A stretch of 64,000 bases of DNA from Aeromicrobium ginsengisoli (GCF_004134905.2 NZ_SDPQ02000001.1:1240001-1304000), one strand, 5' to 3'; counted from the first letter of the stretch, positions 24,599-35,547 are shown. Numbers and translations are program-made. Notes: a model not told the origin generated them from the letters alone.

Positions 24599-26023
24599 TC
24601 ATGCTCTCGGCTCGTAGCGCGCGAGATCGTGGGTGCGGGCGATGATCGCCCGCAGGTCCTCCAGCGATCCCGAGACCGCGCCGAGCGTACGACCTTGGAT
24701 CAGCACGTTGCCGAGCGCCGTCGCCTCGACCGGACCCGCGAGCACCGGGCGGCCGCTGCGGTCGGCGATCGCCTGGCACAACAGCCGGTTGAGCGAGCCA
24801 CCGCCGACGACGTGAACGATCCGGATGGGCCGGCCGGCGAGGCGTTCGGCGGTGTCGAGCGCGGAGCCGAAGGCGTACGCGAGGCTCTCGACGATGCTGC
24901 GCATCAGCTCGGCCTTGGTCGCGGGCGCCCGCAGGCCCTGCTCATCACACAGCTCGGCGATGCGGTCGGGCATCGCACCGGGCGGGAGGAAGCGCGGGTC
25001 CTGCACGTCGAACACCGCGACGTCGGTCGTGACGCCGGCCGCGGCGGCGAGGATGTCCGGCAGCGAGACGTTGAAGCCGGCGCGCTCCCACTCGCGCAAG
25101 GTCTCGCTGATCAGCCAGGTGCCCATGACGTTGGTGAGGAATCGCGTACGCCCGTCGACGCCGCCCTCGTTGGTGAAGTTGGCGTCGCGCGCCTCGTCGG
25201 TCAGCACCGGCGCGTCGAGCTCGAGGCCCACAAGTCCCCACGTGCCGCACGAGATGTAGGCCGCGTCATCGCTCTGCATCGGCACCCCGACGACCGCCGA
25301 TGCGGTGTCGTGCGAACCGACCGCGGTGACGGTGAGACCGGGTACGCCGATCTGCTCGGCGACCTCGGCGGTGACCGCGCCGATCGTGGCACCGGGATCG
25401 ATGAGGTCGGTGAACAGCGACCGGCGCAGGCCGACCCGCTCCATGAGCTCGGCGTCCCACTCCCCCGTGCGCACGTCCAACAGCCCGGTCGTGGAGGCGT
25501 TGGTGCGCTCGGTGACCAACTGGCCGGTGAGCCAGTAGCCGATCAGGTCGGGGATCAGCAGCATCCGCTCGGCCTCGTCGGCGAGACCGTCCGCAGCGAG
25601 CTGGTAGATCGTGTTGAACGGCAGGAACTGCAAGCCGTTGCGGGCATACAGCTCAGCGAACGGCACGCGGGCGTGGATGCGCTCCACGCCCGCGGCCGTG
25701 CGCTCGTCCCGGTAGTGGAACGGCACGCCCATCATGCGGTCCGCCCGCATGAGGGCGTAGTCAACCGCCCACGAGTCCACCGCCACGCTCTCGAGCCCGT
25801 CAGGGGACGAGCTCGCGGCTGTCCACAGACCGCTGAGAGCGTGGCGGTAGAGCTCGAGGGGGTCCCAGTGCAGCCCGTCCGACGCGCGTACGGGCTCATT
25901 GGCGAAACGCGCGACGGCGCGCAGCTCGAGGTGATCGGCGCCAACCTCGCCAACCATGACGCGGCCGCTGGAGGCCCCGAGGTCGATCGCGGCGACGCTG
26001 TGCCGCTTCGAGGGCAGAGTCAT
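24599..26023 (-). CDS. rhaB: Rhamnulokinase (FGGY carbohydrate kinase)
   Basis: 474 residues. FGGY kinase with N-terminal phosphate-binding loop AAIDLGASSGRVMVGE and C-terminal VHVVGGGSLNRLLCQAIADRSG. The central SCGTWGLVGLE and the early DSWAVDYAL match rhamnulokinases. It phosphorylates L-rhamnulose to L-rhamnulose 1-phosphate. The start at 26023 lies 4 bp after the rhaD stop, so it is coupled; the longer upstream frame overlaps rhaD. Confidence 0.9.
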   Translation of the reverse strand: MTLPSKRHSVAAIDLGASSGRVMVGEVGADHLELRAVARFANEPVRASDGLHWDPLELYRHALSGLWTAASSSPDGLESVAVDSWAVDYALMRADRMMGVPFHYRDERTAAGVERIHARVPFAELYARNGLQFLPFNTIYQLAADGLADEAERMLLIPDLIGYWLTGQLVTERTNASTTGLLDVRTGEWDAELMERVGLRRSLFTDLIDPGATIGAVTAEVAEQIGVPGLTVTAVGSHDTASAVVGVPMQSDDAAYISCGTWGLVGLELDAPVLTDEARDANFTNEGGVDGRTRFLTNVMGTWLISETLREWERAGFNVSLPDILAAAAGVTTDVAVFDVQDPRFLPPGAMPDRIAELCDEQGLRAPATKAELMRSIVESLAYAFGSALDTAERLAGRPIRIVHVVGGGSLNRLLCQAIADRSGRPVLAGPVEATALGNVLIQGRTLGAVSGSLEDLRAIIARTHDLARYEPRA

Positions 26024-26027
26024 GGCG

Positions 26028-28058
26028 TCAGCGCAGGAACGCTGCCGCGACACCGGCGTCCACGGGGATGTGGAGGCCCGTCGTCTGGGTCAGGTCGGGC
26101 CCGACCAGCGCGTAGACCGCGTTGGCGACGTGGTCCGGCAGGACCTCGCGCTTGAGCAGCGTGCGCTGGGCGTAGAACGCGCCGAGGTCCTTCTCCTCGA
26201 CCCCGTAGACCGCGGCGCGGTTGGCGCCCCAGCCGCTCGAGAAGATGCCCGAGCCCTGCACGACGCCATCGGGGTTGATGCCGTTGACACGTACGCCGTG
26301 CTCGCCGAGCTCGGCGGCGAGCAGGCGCACCTGGTGAGCCTGGTCGGCCTTGGTCGCGGAGTAGGCGATGTTGTTGGGCCCGGCGAAGACCGAGTTCTTG
26401 GACGAGATGTAGACGATGTCGCCGCCGAGACCCTGCTCGATGAGGGCCTTCGCCGCCGTGCGCGAGACCAGGAACGAGCCCTTGGCCATGACGTTGTGCT
26501 GCAGGTCCCAGTCGGCGACCGTGGTGTCGAGCAGCGACTTGGACAGGGACAGCCCGGCGTTGTTGACGACGAGGTCGAGGCCACCGAATGCCAGCAGCGT
26601 CGCATCGACGGCCGCCTTGACGGCGTCCTCGTCCGACACGTCGGCCTGCACGCCGACAGCGACATCGGTGCCACCGATCTCCGCAGCAGCGGCCTGCGCC
26701 TTGGCGAGGTCGAGGTCGGCGATCGCGACGACAGCACCCTGCGCAGCGAGCTTGTGGGCGATCGCCTTGCCGATGCCCGAGGCCGCCCCCGTGACGAGGG
26801 CGATGCGCGTGGCCAGCGGCTTGGGTGCCGGCATGCGCTGGAGCTTGGCCTCCTCGAGCGCCCAGTACTCGATGCGGAACTTCTCCGCCTCGTCGATCGG
26901 CGCGTACGTCGACAGTCCCTCGGCGCCACGCATGACGTTGATCGCGTTGACGTAGAACTCGCCGGCGACGCGGGCGGTCTGCTTGTCCTTGCCGAAGCTG
27001 AACATGCCGACGCCGGGCACCAGCACGATCAGCGGATCGGCGCCTCGGATCGCGGGCGACTCCGGCGACGCATGCCGGTCGTAGTACGCCTGATAGTCCT
27101 CGCGGTACGCCGCGTGGAGCTCACGCAGCCGGGCGATCGACTCCTCGACGGTCGCCGAGGCGGGCAGGTCGAGCACGAGCGGCTTGACCTTCGTACGCAG
27201 GAAGTGGTCCGGGCAGCTGGTGCCGAGTGCGGCGAGGCGCGGGTGCTCGCTCGAGGCGAGGAAGTCCAGCACGACGTCACTGTCGGTGAAGTGACCCACC
27301 ACGGGTCTGTCGGCCGACGCGATCGAGCGGATCGTCGGGACGAGGGCCGCCGCCTTGGCACGGCGCTCGGCCTCGGGCAGTGCGGCATAGCCGTCGAGCG
27401 CCGGGCCGAACGGCTCGGGCCGCGACTGCTCGTCGATGTACGCCGCGGCGGTCTCGATGATCCACAGCGAGTTGTGCTCCGCTTCGTCGCTGGTGTCACC
27501 CCACGCCGTGATGCCGTGGCCGCCGAGGATGCAGCCGATCGCCTCGGGGTTCTTGGCCTTGATCTCGGCGATGTCGAGGCCGAGCTGGAATCCGGGCCGG
27601 CGCCACGGCACCCATACGACCTTGCCGCCGAAGACGGTCTCGGTCAGCGCTTCGCCGTCGGCCGAGGTCGCGATCGCGATGCCGGAGTCGGGGTGCAGGT
27701 GGTCGACGTGCGCGGCGTCGACGAGGCCGTGCATCGCGGTGTCGATCGACGGCGCGGCACCGCCCTTGCCGTGCAGGCAGTAGTCGAACGCCGCGACCAT
27801 CTCGTCCTCGCGGTCGAGACCGGGATAGACGTCGACGAGCGCGCGCATGCGGTCGAGGCGCAGGACCGCGAGGCCGCTCTCGGTCAGCGTGCCGAGGTCA
27901 CCGCCGGAGCCCTTGACCCAGAGCAGCTCGACGTCCTCACCCGTGACCGGATCGGTCTCGGTGCCCTTGGCGGACGTGTTGCCGCCGGCGTAGTTGGTGT
28001 TCCTGGGGTCAGCTCCCAGGCGGTTCGAGCGGTCGATCAGCTCTTGTGCGGTGGTCAT
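26028..28058 (-). CDS. rhaD: Bifunctional rhamnulose-1-phosphate aldolase / lactaldehyde dehydrogenase (SDR)
   Basis: 676 residues, two domains. The N-terminal class II aldolase part (about 1-400) contains NYAGGNTSAKG, KGSGGDLG, and the zinc ligands DHLHPDSGIA and GGHGITAWG. The C-terminal SDR domain (about 415-676) shows VTGAASGIGKAIA, VNNAGLS and the catalytic YSATK. Known relatives cleave rhamnulose 1-phosphate to DHAP and L-lactaldehyde and oxidise the lactaldehyde to L-lactate. Start 28058 overlaps the rhaI stop (TGATG). Confidence 0.9.
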   Translation of the reverse strand: MTTAQELIDRSNRLGADPRNTNYAGGNTSAKGTETDPVTGEDVELLWVKGSGGDLGTLTESGLAVLRLDRMRALVDVYPGLDREDEMVAAFDYCLHGKGGAAPSIDTAMHGLVDAAHVDHLHPDSGIAIATSADGEALTETVFGGKVVWVPWRRPGFQLGLDIAEIKAKNPEAIGCILGGHGITAWGDTSDEAEHNSLWIIETAAAYIDEQSRPEPFGPALDGYAALPEAERRAKAAALVPTIRSIASADRPVVGHFTDSDVVLDFLASSEHPRLAALGTSCPDHFLRTKVKPLVLDLPASATVEESIARLRELHAAYREDYQAYYDRHASPESPAIRGADPLIVLVPGVGMFSFGKDKQTARVAGEFYVNAINVMRGAEGLSTYAPIDEAEKFRIEYWALEEAKLQRMPAPKPLATRIALVTGAASGIGKAIAHKLAAQGAVVAIADLDLAKAQAAAAEIGGTDVAVGVQADVSDEDAVKAAVDATLLAFGGLDLVVNNAGLSLSKSLLDTTVADWDLQHNVMAKGSFLVSRTAAKALIEQGLGGDIVYISSKNSVFAGPNNIAYSATKADQAHQVRLLAAELGEHGVRVNGINPDGVVQGSGIFSSGWGANRAAVYGVEEKDLGAFYAQRTLLKREVLPDHVANAVYALVGPDLTQTTGLHIPVDAGVAAAFLR

Positions 28059-29221
28059 CAGTTCCATCCTGCTTGGGTGCCGCCGACGCGGTCGGTCTCG
28101 ATCTGGTCCTGGTAGCCGCTGGCGAGGAACGCCTTCAGCGGGTTGGCCGGGAGTCCTCGCTCTTCACGCCAGGCCGCGAGGTCCGCGCGGACGTCGGTGT
28201 AGAACGCATCCATGAAGATCTCGTTGGCGAGCAGCACGTCGCCGTCGGCCTGCGCCTTCTCCAGAGCGCCGGCGTCGACGAGCAGCGCCCGAGCGGTCAT
28301 CTCCTGGACGTTGAGCACCGAGCGGATCTGCCCGGGGATCTTCTTCTCGATGTTGTGGCACTGGTCGAGCATGAACGCGACGCCGCTGTCCGGGCCGTAG
28401 CCGCCACCGCGGATGACCTCGTAGAGGATGCGGAACAGCTGGAACGGATCGGCTGCGCCCACGATCAGGTCGTCGTCAGCGTAGAAGCGGCTGTTGAAGT
28501 CGAACGAGCCGAGCTTCCCGAGCCTCAGCAGCTGCGCCACGATGAACTCGATGTTGGTGCCCGGCGCGTGGTGGCCGGTGTCGAGGCACACGTACGCCTT
28601 GTCGCCCAGCGCGGCCACTTGCACGTACGACGTGCCCCAGTCCGGGACGTCGGTGTGATAGAACGCCGGCTCGAAGAACTTGTACTCCAGCACGAGGCGC
28701 TGGTCGTCGCCGATGCGGTCGTAGATCGTGGCGAGCGACTCGGCGAGGCGGTCCTGCCGGCCGCGCATGTCGCCCTGGCCGGGGTAGTTGGTGCCCTCGG
28801 CGAGCCAGATCTTGAGGTCGCGCGACCCGGTCTGGTCCATGACGTCGATGCACGCGAAGTGGTGGTCGATCGCCTTCTGGCGGATCCGCGGATCGGTGTG
28901 CGTCAGGGCGCCGAGCTTGTAGTCGTCGTCCTGGAACGTGTTGGAGTTGATCGTGCCCAGACCGATGCCGTGGTCCTCGGCGTAGCGGCGCAGCGCGGCG
29001 AAGTCGTCGACCTGGTCCCACGGGATGTGCAGCGACACGAGCGGCGCCAGGCCGGTGAACTCGTTGACCTTGGCGGCGTCGGCGATCTTCTCCTCGACCG
29101 TGCGAGGGGTCCCGGGGCTGCCGAACACCTTGAACCGGGTGCCGGAGTTGCCGTACGCCCAGGACGGGACCTCGATCGCCTGTCCCTCGAGCTGCGCGCT
29201 GATCGCGCTGAAAGTCGTCAT
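28058..29221 (-). CDS. rhaI: L-rhamnose isomerase (RhaI type)
   Basis: 387 residues. A TIM-barrel isomerase of the Pseudomonas-type RhaI group rather than E. coli RhaA. Metal-binding residues fall in LEYKFFEPAFYHTDVPDWG, CLDTGHHAPGTN and FNSRFYADDDL. Converts L-rhamnose to L-rhamnulose. Its ATG overlaps the rhaM stop by four bases. Both Glu and Asp/His metal sites are intact. Confidence 0.9.
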   Translation of the reverse strand: MTTFSAISAQLEGQAIEVPSWAYGNSGTRFKVFGSPGTPRTVEEKIADAAKVNEFTGLAPLVSLHIPWDQVDDFAALRRYAEDHGIGLGTINSNTFQDDDYKLGALTHTDPRIRQKAIDHHFACIDVMDQTGSRDLKIWLAEGTNYPGQGDMRGRQDRLAESLATIYDRIGDDQRLVLEYKFFEPAFYHTDVPDWGTSYVQVAALGDKAYVCLDTGHHAPGTNIEFIVAQLLRLGKLGSFDFNSRFYADDDLIVGAADPFQLFRILYEVIRGGGYGPDSGVAFMLDQCHNIEKKIPGQIRSVLNVQEMTARALLVDAGALEKAQADGDVLLANEIFMDAFYTDVRADLAAWREERGLPANPLKAFLASGYQDQIETDRVGGTQAGWN

Positions 29222-29622
29222 CTCACGTCTTCTTCTTCATGGGTTGAGTGGAGCTCTGTGTCGTGCGTCTGCGTCGTGCTCGGTTCGTGCCTGGCGAGCT
29301 GGTCCTCCAGGTGGAAGACCTCCTCCAGCACGAGAAATCCTTGATCTGGCTGCTGATCGCCGAGGTCGACGAAGAACTCGGCCATCTCGGCCTGCCAGCG
29401 GCCGTTGATCTCCGTGCGTGCCATGCCTGCCTGGGCGTCCTCGATCGAGGGCGTCTCGACGTACCCGATCAACAGGCCGTCGTCGCGCAGGAACAGCGAG
29501 TAGTTGTGCCACCCCGTGGCGGCCAGGGCCTGCAACATGTCCGGCCAGACCGCCGCGTGCCGCTCGCGATACTCCGCGATCCGGTCGGGCTTGACCTGGA
29601 GCTGGAAGCACACGCGCTGCAT
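29218..29622 (-). CDS. rhaM: L-rhamnose mutarotase
   Basis: 134 residues; the mutarotase fold covers residues 1-105: MQRVCFQLQVKPDRIAEYRERH (catalytic His near 22), VWPDMLQALAATGWHNYSLF, LIGYVETPS. It interconverts alpha and beta L-rhamnose, supplying the isomerase with the right anomer. The C-terminal ~30 residues form a charged tail (HSTHEEEDVR) beyond the usual end. GAGAGG lies upstream of the ATG. Confidence 0.88.
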   Translation of the reverse strand: MQRVCFQLQVKPDRIAEYRERHAAVWPDMLQALAATGWHNYSLFLRDDGLLIGYVETPSIEDAQAGMARTEINGRWQAEMAEFFVDLGDQQPDQGFLVLEEVFHLEDQLARHEPSTTQTHDTELHSTHEEEDVR

Positions 29623-29647
29623 CTCATCGGCCTCTCGGGATGGGGGT

Positions 29648-29687
29648 GGTGCCCGGCCGGCGGGGAGGATGCCGCCGGCCAGGCACC
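29648..29687 (-). promoter_or_regulatory. Strong intercistronic hairpin between rhaS and rhaM
   Basis: Arms 29648-29663 and 29672-29687 pair over 15 of 16 positions (GGTGCC and GGCCGGCGG stems split by one C-A mismatch) with an 8-nt loop. It is placed 8 bp after the rhaS stop in the transcript. Such hairpins after binding-protein genes usually protect the upstream mRNA or partly terminate transcription, raising binding-protein levels over downstream enzymes. Confidence 0.6.
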
Positions 29688-29694
29688 GTGAACA

Positions 29695-30732
29695 TCAGAA
29701 GTTGAACTTCGCGATGTTGCTCTTGTTGAACTGGAACGGGTCGCCGAGGAGGACCGTCGCGTCCTTGCCGACCGTGAAGTCACCGAGCTTGCCGGCGCTG
29801 AACGTGTCGCCTTCCTTGCCGGTGATCTTGCCGTCGACCAGCGCCTTGGCTGCGAACGCCGCCAGGTAGCCCAGGTCTTCGGGGTTCCAGAGAGCGAACG
29901 CCTGGACGGTGCCGTCCTCGACGTACTTGCGCATCTGGTTCGGCGTGCCGAGGCCGGTGACCTGGACCTTGCCCTTGAACTCCGAGTCGGACACGTAACG
30001 CGCGGCCGCGGCGATGCCGACGGTCGTGGGCGACACGATGCCCTTGAGGTTCGGGTACTTCTGGAGCAGGGCCGAGGTCTTGTCGAACGACGTCTGGTCG
30101 TCGTCGTTGCCGTAGACCGTGTCGACGAGCTTGATGTTGGGGTGGTTGGCCGACAGGTCCTGCTTCATCAGGTCGATCCAGGCGTTCTGGTTGGTCGCGT
30201 TGGCGGCCGCCGACAAGATGGCGATGTCGCCCTTGTCACCGATCTGCTTGGCGATCATGTCGACCTGCACCTTGGCGATGCCCTCGGCCGTGGCCTGGTT
30301 GATGAACAGGTCGCGGTACTTCGGGTCGGTGTCGGAGTCGAACGTCACGACCTTCGTGCCCGCGTCGCGCGCCTCGTTGAGCGCGTCGCCGATGGCCTTG
30401 GGGTCGTTGGCCGAGACGACGAGGGCGTTGATGCCCTGCTGGGCGGCGGTGTTGATGAACGGGACCTGCGCGTCGGGGCTGGCCTTCTCGGGCCCGACCT
30501 CGGCGAACTTGCCGCCGAACTCGCTGACCGCGGTCTTGCCACCCTTGTCGCTGGTGTCGAAGTATGGGTTGCCGAGGTTCTTGGGCAGGAACGTCACCGA
30601 GACGCTCTTGCCGGATCCTCCGCTGCCGCCCTTGTCGCCGCCGTCGGAGCTCCCGCCACAGGCGGAGAGTACGAGCGCGGCGCTGACGGCGAGGGCACCG
30701 AGTGCGCTGGCCTTCCTTCTGTTGAACTTCAT
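29695..30732 (-). CDS. rhaS: Rhamnose ABC transporter substrate-binding lipoprotein
   Basis: 345 residues. A type II signal peptide ends at the lipobox LSAC (Cys near residue 25), followed by a Gly/Ser linker and a periplasmic-binding type-1 (ribose-like) fold (TFLPKNLGNPYFDTSDKGG, VVSANDPKAIGDAL, ILSAAANATNQNAWIDLM). In this Gram-positive cell it would be membrane-tethered and capture rhamnose. The start overlaps the permease stop (TGATG); AAGGGAAGA lies upstream. Confidence 0.9.
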   Translation of the reverse strand: MKFNRRKASALGALAVSAALVLSACGGSSDGGDKGGSGGSGKSVSVTFLPKNLGNPYFDTSDKGGKTAVSEFGGKFAEVGPEKASPDAQVPFINTAAQQGINALVVSANDPKAIGDALNEARDAGTKVVTFDSDTDPKYRDLFINQATAEGIAKVQVDMIAKQIGDKGDIAILSAAANATNQNAWIDLMKQDLSANHPNIKLVDTVYGNDDDQTSFDKTSALLQKYPNLKGIVSPTTVGIAAAARYVSDSEFKGKVQVTGLGTPNQMRKYVEDGTVQAFALWNPEDLGYLAAFAAKALVDGKITGKEGDTFSAGKLGDFTVGKDATVLLGDPFQFNKSNIAKFNF

Positions 30733-31796
30733 CAGTTCTTCCCTTCGTGGTGAGCTGACGCCAGCTGCTGGCGTGCATCGGAGCTCTTGGAGCTGCGTTT
30801 CTTCATTCCTGCCGACGCCCGAGTTGCCAAGGACAGGAAGCTGGTGGACATCACCGAGAGCACGAGCAGCAGCCCGATGATGATGTTGATGACGTTGACC
30901 GTGACGTCCTCGAGGCGCAGGGCGCTCGAGATGACGCCGATCAACAGGACTCCGGCGATGACGCCGTGCAAGGCACCCCGTCCGCCGAAGATCGACACAC
31001 CGCCGAGGAGCACCGCGGCGATGACCTGGAGCTCGAGGCCCGTCGCATTGTCGCCGCGGGCGCTGCCGTAGCGGAGCGTGATGTAGATGCCCGCGAACGC
31101 CGACACGGCGCCGGAGAGCACGAACAGGATGAACTTCGTCCGTGCGACGTTGACGCCCGTGAAGTGCGCCGCCTCGGAGTTGAGGCCGATGTCGTAGACC
31201 CCGCGGCCGAACGACGTGAAGTGCAGGAGCAGCGCGAACAGGATCGCCAGCACGATGAACGGGATCACGATGACCGGATAGCTGCTGTCGCCGATGTGCT
31301 GCTTGGCCAGGTCGGTCCACTTCTCCGGGAAGTCCGTGACCGCCTTGGTGCCGAGCGTGCCGACGGCGATGCCGCGGTAGAGCGCGAGCGTGCCGATCGT
31401 GACGGCCAAGGAGGGCAGTCCGACGTACGCCACGAGGAAGCCGTTGAACGCGCCGCACACGACTCCCGCGAGGATCGCGACGAGTCCCGCCATCGGGATC
31501 GACATGCCGTGCTGGTGCAGGTCGCCGACGAGCACGCTGCTGAGCGCCACGGTGCTCGCGACCGACAGGTCGATCTCACCCGTGATGATGATCATCGTCA
31601 TCGGCAACGCGATCAGGAGGATCGCGGCGGCGTCGAGAAGCAGGTAGTAGATCGTCAGCGGTCCGTCGAATGCCGGCACCTCGCTGCGCGAGTACATGTA
31701 GACCACGACGAGCAGCGCGATGATCGCGAACTCGCGCGCCAGGAGCGCGCGCTGCCACAGGGGCTTGGCGTGTGCGGCGTACGTGCGGGCGGTCAT
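30732..31796 (-). CDS. rhaQ: Rhamnose ABC transporter permease
   Basis: 354 residues, about nine to ten transmembrane helices. BPD_transp_2 family features: MTMIIITGEIDLSVAS and YVGLPSLAVTIGTLALYRG, and the cytoplasmic EAA-like VIAAVLLGGVSIFGGRGAL. It overlaps both neighbours by four bases. Works with the second permease, the ATPase and RhaS in a ribose-type importer. Assignment of the Q and P letters to the two permeases is by order only. Confidence 0.86.
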   Translation of the reverse strand: MTARTYAAHAKPLWQRALLAREFAIIALLVVVYMYSRSEVPAFDGPLTIYYLLLDAAAILLIALPMTMIIITGEIDLSVASTVALSSVLVGDLHQHGMSIPMAGLVAILAGVVCGAFNGFLVAYVGLPSLAVTIGTLALYRGIAVGTLGTKAVTDFPEKWTDLAKQHIGDSSYPVIVIPFIVLAILFALLLHFTSFGRGVYDIGLNSEAAHFTGVNVARTKFILFVLSGAVSAFAGIYITLRYGSARGDNATGLELQVIAAVLLGGVSIFGGRGALHGVIAGVLLIGVISSALRLEDVTVNVINIIIGLLLVLSVMSTSFLSLATRASAGMKKRSSKSSDARQQLASAHHEGKN

Positions 31797-32820
31797 GCGA
31801 TGTCCCTCGCTTCGACGAGCTTGCGTGATCTGCGTGTGGCCAGGACCCGGTCGAGCACGATGGCGCCGAGGATCAGGGCGCCGACGACGGCCTGTTGCCA
31901 GAAGTCCTGCACGCCGAGGATCGGCAGCGCGCGGTTGATCGTGATGAGCAGCCAGGCGCCGATCGCGGCACCCCACACCGAGCCGCTGCCGCCGAAGATC
32001 GCGACACCGCCGATGACGGCTGCGCCGACGGCCTGGAGCTCGATGTCCTGACCGGCACCGGAGCTGATCGTGCCGTAGCGCGCGGCGTAGACGACGCCGG
32101 CGAGGCCAGCGAGTGCGCCGCACAGGACGAACGCGCCGATGACGCGGCGGCGGACCTTGAGGCCGTAGAGGTTGGCGGCGTCGGGGTCGGACCCGATGGC
32201 ATACAGCTCACGGCCGCCGCGGGCGGTGCGCAGGTAGTAGCCCACGATGCCGAGCACGACGAGCGCGAGGATCGTCAGGACCGGGATCGTCAGGATCGAC
32301 TTGGTGCCGAGCGACAGGAACCCGTCCGGCATGTCGGAGGCGTTGATGCGGTTGGAGCCGGCCCACGAGAGCACGACGCCGCGGTAGATGTAGAGCGTGC
32401 CCAGCGTGATGACCAGCGCGGGCACCCGGCCCAGCGCGACCAGCAGGCCGTTGATCAGCCCGAGTCCCGCACCGGCGAGCATGCCGATCAGGACGACCAG
32501 AATGATCGGGATGCCGGGGTTGTCCACGAAGAGGCGGCCCGTCAGGTAGGCCGTGAGGGCCAGCGTCGAGCCGACCGACAGGTCGACGTTGCGCGTGATG
32601 ATCACGACGGCCTGGCCGGTGGCCAGCAACAGGAGGATCGCGGGCGTCAGCAGCAGGTCGCGCCAGCCGTCCTCGCTGAACAGGAAGCTGTTGGTGTTGA
32701 GCGTGGCTGCGGCGACGACGAGGATCAGCACGAACGCGATGGCGGACTCGCGCGACGTCAGGATCGTCGACACCACGCGCTGCGCGGTGCTGCGGCGGCT
32801 GGGCGCCACCAGAGTGTCTG

Positions 32821-32824
<4 letters not shown>
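31793..32824 (-). CDS. rhaP: Rhamnose ABC transporter permease
   Basis: 343 residues with about ten transmembrane helices. The segment AVVIITRNVDLSVGSTLAL and the loop GGVAIFGGSGSVWGA are typical of ribose/rhamnose permeases. It overlaps rhaQ by four bases and the ATPase gene by four bases, so the three are translated as a coupled block. The upstream long open frame is not used. Confidence 0.86.
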
Positions 32825-34332
<1,508 letters not shown>

Positions 34333-34370
34333 GTGGACTCCGTGACTTCGGGGGCTGGTTCGGCGGCGCG

Positions 34371-34386
34371 ATTGAATCGTTCCAAT
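34371..34386. promoter_or_regulatory. LacI-type operator 1 (rha operon side)
   Basis: ATTGAATCGTTCCAAT, an imperfect palindrome around a central CG, as usual for LacI-family sites. Three related 16-mers occur at 34437, 41367 and 41544, all next to rhamnose genes. Lies 38 bp before rhaT. Confidence 0.65.
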
Positions 34387-34402
34387 TTGCCTTCCGGCAC
34401 TG

Positions 34403-34418
34403 TATGACGCCCATCACA
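34403..34418. promoter_or_regulatory. CRP-type site in the rhaT-lacI intergenic region
   Basis: TATGA-CGCCCA-TCACA matches the CRP half-sites TGTGA-N6-TCACA in 9 of 10 positions. It is centred 32 bp from operator 1 and 34 bp from operator 2, placing global catabolite control between the two LacI sites. Confidence 0.6.
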
Positions 34419-34436
34419 GTTCCGTCAACCCACAAT

Positions 34437-34452
34437 GTTGAATCGTGTTAAC
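34437..34452. promoter_or_regulatory. LacI-type operator 2 (regulator side)
   Basis: GTTGAATCGTGTTAAC overlaps the -10 box TAACCT (34449-34454) of the lacI gene. Repression of its own gene is the natural reading. Confidence 0.62.
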
Positions 34453-34461
34453 CTCCTCGTC

Positions 34462-35472
34462 ATGGCCGTGGCTCAGGTACGCGATGTTGCCGCTCTCGCC
34501 GGGGTCTCCCCCGCGACCGTGTCGAACGCCCTCAACCATCCGGCGAAGGTCTCCCCCGCGACGCTTGCGCGCATCCAGGCCGCGATCGACGAGCTGGGCT
34601 ACATCCGCAACGACGCGGCCCGCCAGCTGCGCGCCGGCACCAACCACGCGATCGGCATGATCGTGCTCGACATCGCCAACCCGTTCTTCACCGACGTCGC
34701 CCGTGGGGTCGAGGACGTCCTGATCGCCGAGAGCCGTCCGCTGATCCTCGGCAACAGCGCCCAGGAGCCCAGCCGCGAGACGTCCTACCTCGACCTGTTC
34801 GAGCAGCAGCGCATGAGCGGCGTCCTCATCACGCCCGTCGGCGACGTCATGGACCGCCTCCGCCGGCTGCGCGACCGCGGCACGAGCGTCGTGCTGGTCG
34901 ACCGCATGAGCCGCGCCAAGGAGTTCTCGTCGGTGTCGATCGACGACAAGATGGGCGGCCGGATCGCCACCGAGCACCTGCTCGAGATCGGCCGCCGCCG
35001 GATCGGCTTCATCGGCGGTCCCGCTGGGCTGGCGCAGGTCAAGACCCGCCTCGCGGCAGCGCGCACCGCCGCAGAGAAGCACGGGTCCGGCGAGATCGTG
35101 TTCGTCGAGACCGAGACCATGAACGCGCAGGCCGGCCGGTGGGGCGCCGAGCAGCTGCTCGAGCTGCCCCGCAAGCAGCGCCCCGACGCGGTGTTCGCCG
35201 CCAACGACCTGGTCGCGCTCGGCGTGCTCCAGGCGCTGACGCTCGCGGGCGTACGCGTGCCCGACGACATCGCGATCATCGGCTACGACGACATCGAGTT
35301 CGCCGCCTCGGCCGCGATCCCGCTGTCGTCCGTACGCCAGCCCGCCCAGCAGCTCGGCTCCGCCGCGGCGACCCTGCTGCTCGACGTGATCGCCGATCCG
35401 GCCGGCTCCACGGTCAAGCACACGACGCTCAAGCCCGAGCTCGTCGTGCGCCGCTCCACCGCCGGCGCCTGA
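34462..35472 (+). CDS. LacI family regulator of the rhamnose regulon
   Basis: 336 residues. N-terminal HTH and hinge: VRDVAALAGVSPATVSNALNH and YIRNDAARQLRAG, followed by a periplasmic-binding-like effector domain ending in KPELVVRRSTAG. The ATG at 34462 is preferred because TAACCT (34449-34454) is 7 nt upstream, a leaderless promoter overlapped by operator 2. Divergent from the rha operon; probably released by L-rhamnose or a phosphorylated intermediate. Effector is inferred. Confidence 0.88.
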   Translation: MAVAQVRDVAALAGVSPATVSNALNHPAKVSPATLARIQAAIDELGYIRNDAARQLRAGTNHAIGMIVLDIANPFFTDVARGVEDVLIAESRPLILGNSAQEPSRETSYLDLFEQQRMSGVLITPVGDVMDRLRRLRDRGTSVVLVDRMSRAKEFSSVSIDDKMGGRIATEHLLEIGRRRIGFIGGPAGLAQVKTRLAAARTAAEKHGSGEIVFVETETMNAQAGRWGAEQLLELPRKQRPDAVFAANDLVALGVLQALTLAGVRVPDDIAIIGYDDIEFAASAAIPLSSVRQPAQQLGSAAATLLLDVIADPAGSTVKHTTLKPELVVRRSTAGA

Positions 35473-35478
35473 CGAACA

Positions 35479-35542
35479 CGCTGGGCCTGACGTTTCTGTC
35501 GTGCTGACACGGCGTGTCGCGACAGAAACGTCAGGCCCAGCG
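35479..35542. terminator. Long perfect hairpin, bidirectional terminator
   Basis: 23-bp perfect inverted repeat (35479-35501 with 35520-35542) enclosing an 18-nt loop that can itself pair GACAC with GTGTC. It fills most of the gap between the convergent lacI and rhamnosidase genes. No U-tract follows, which is common in high-GC actinobacteria. Confidence 0.7.
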
Positions 35543-35547
35543 AGAGA

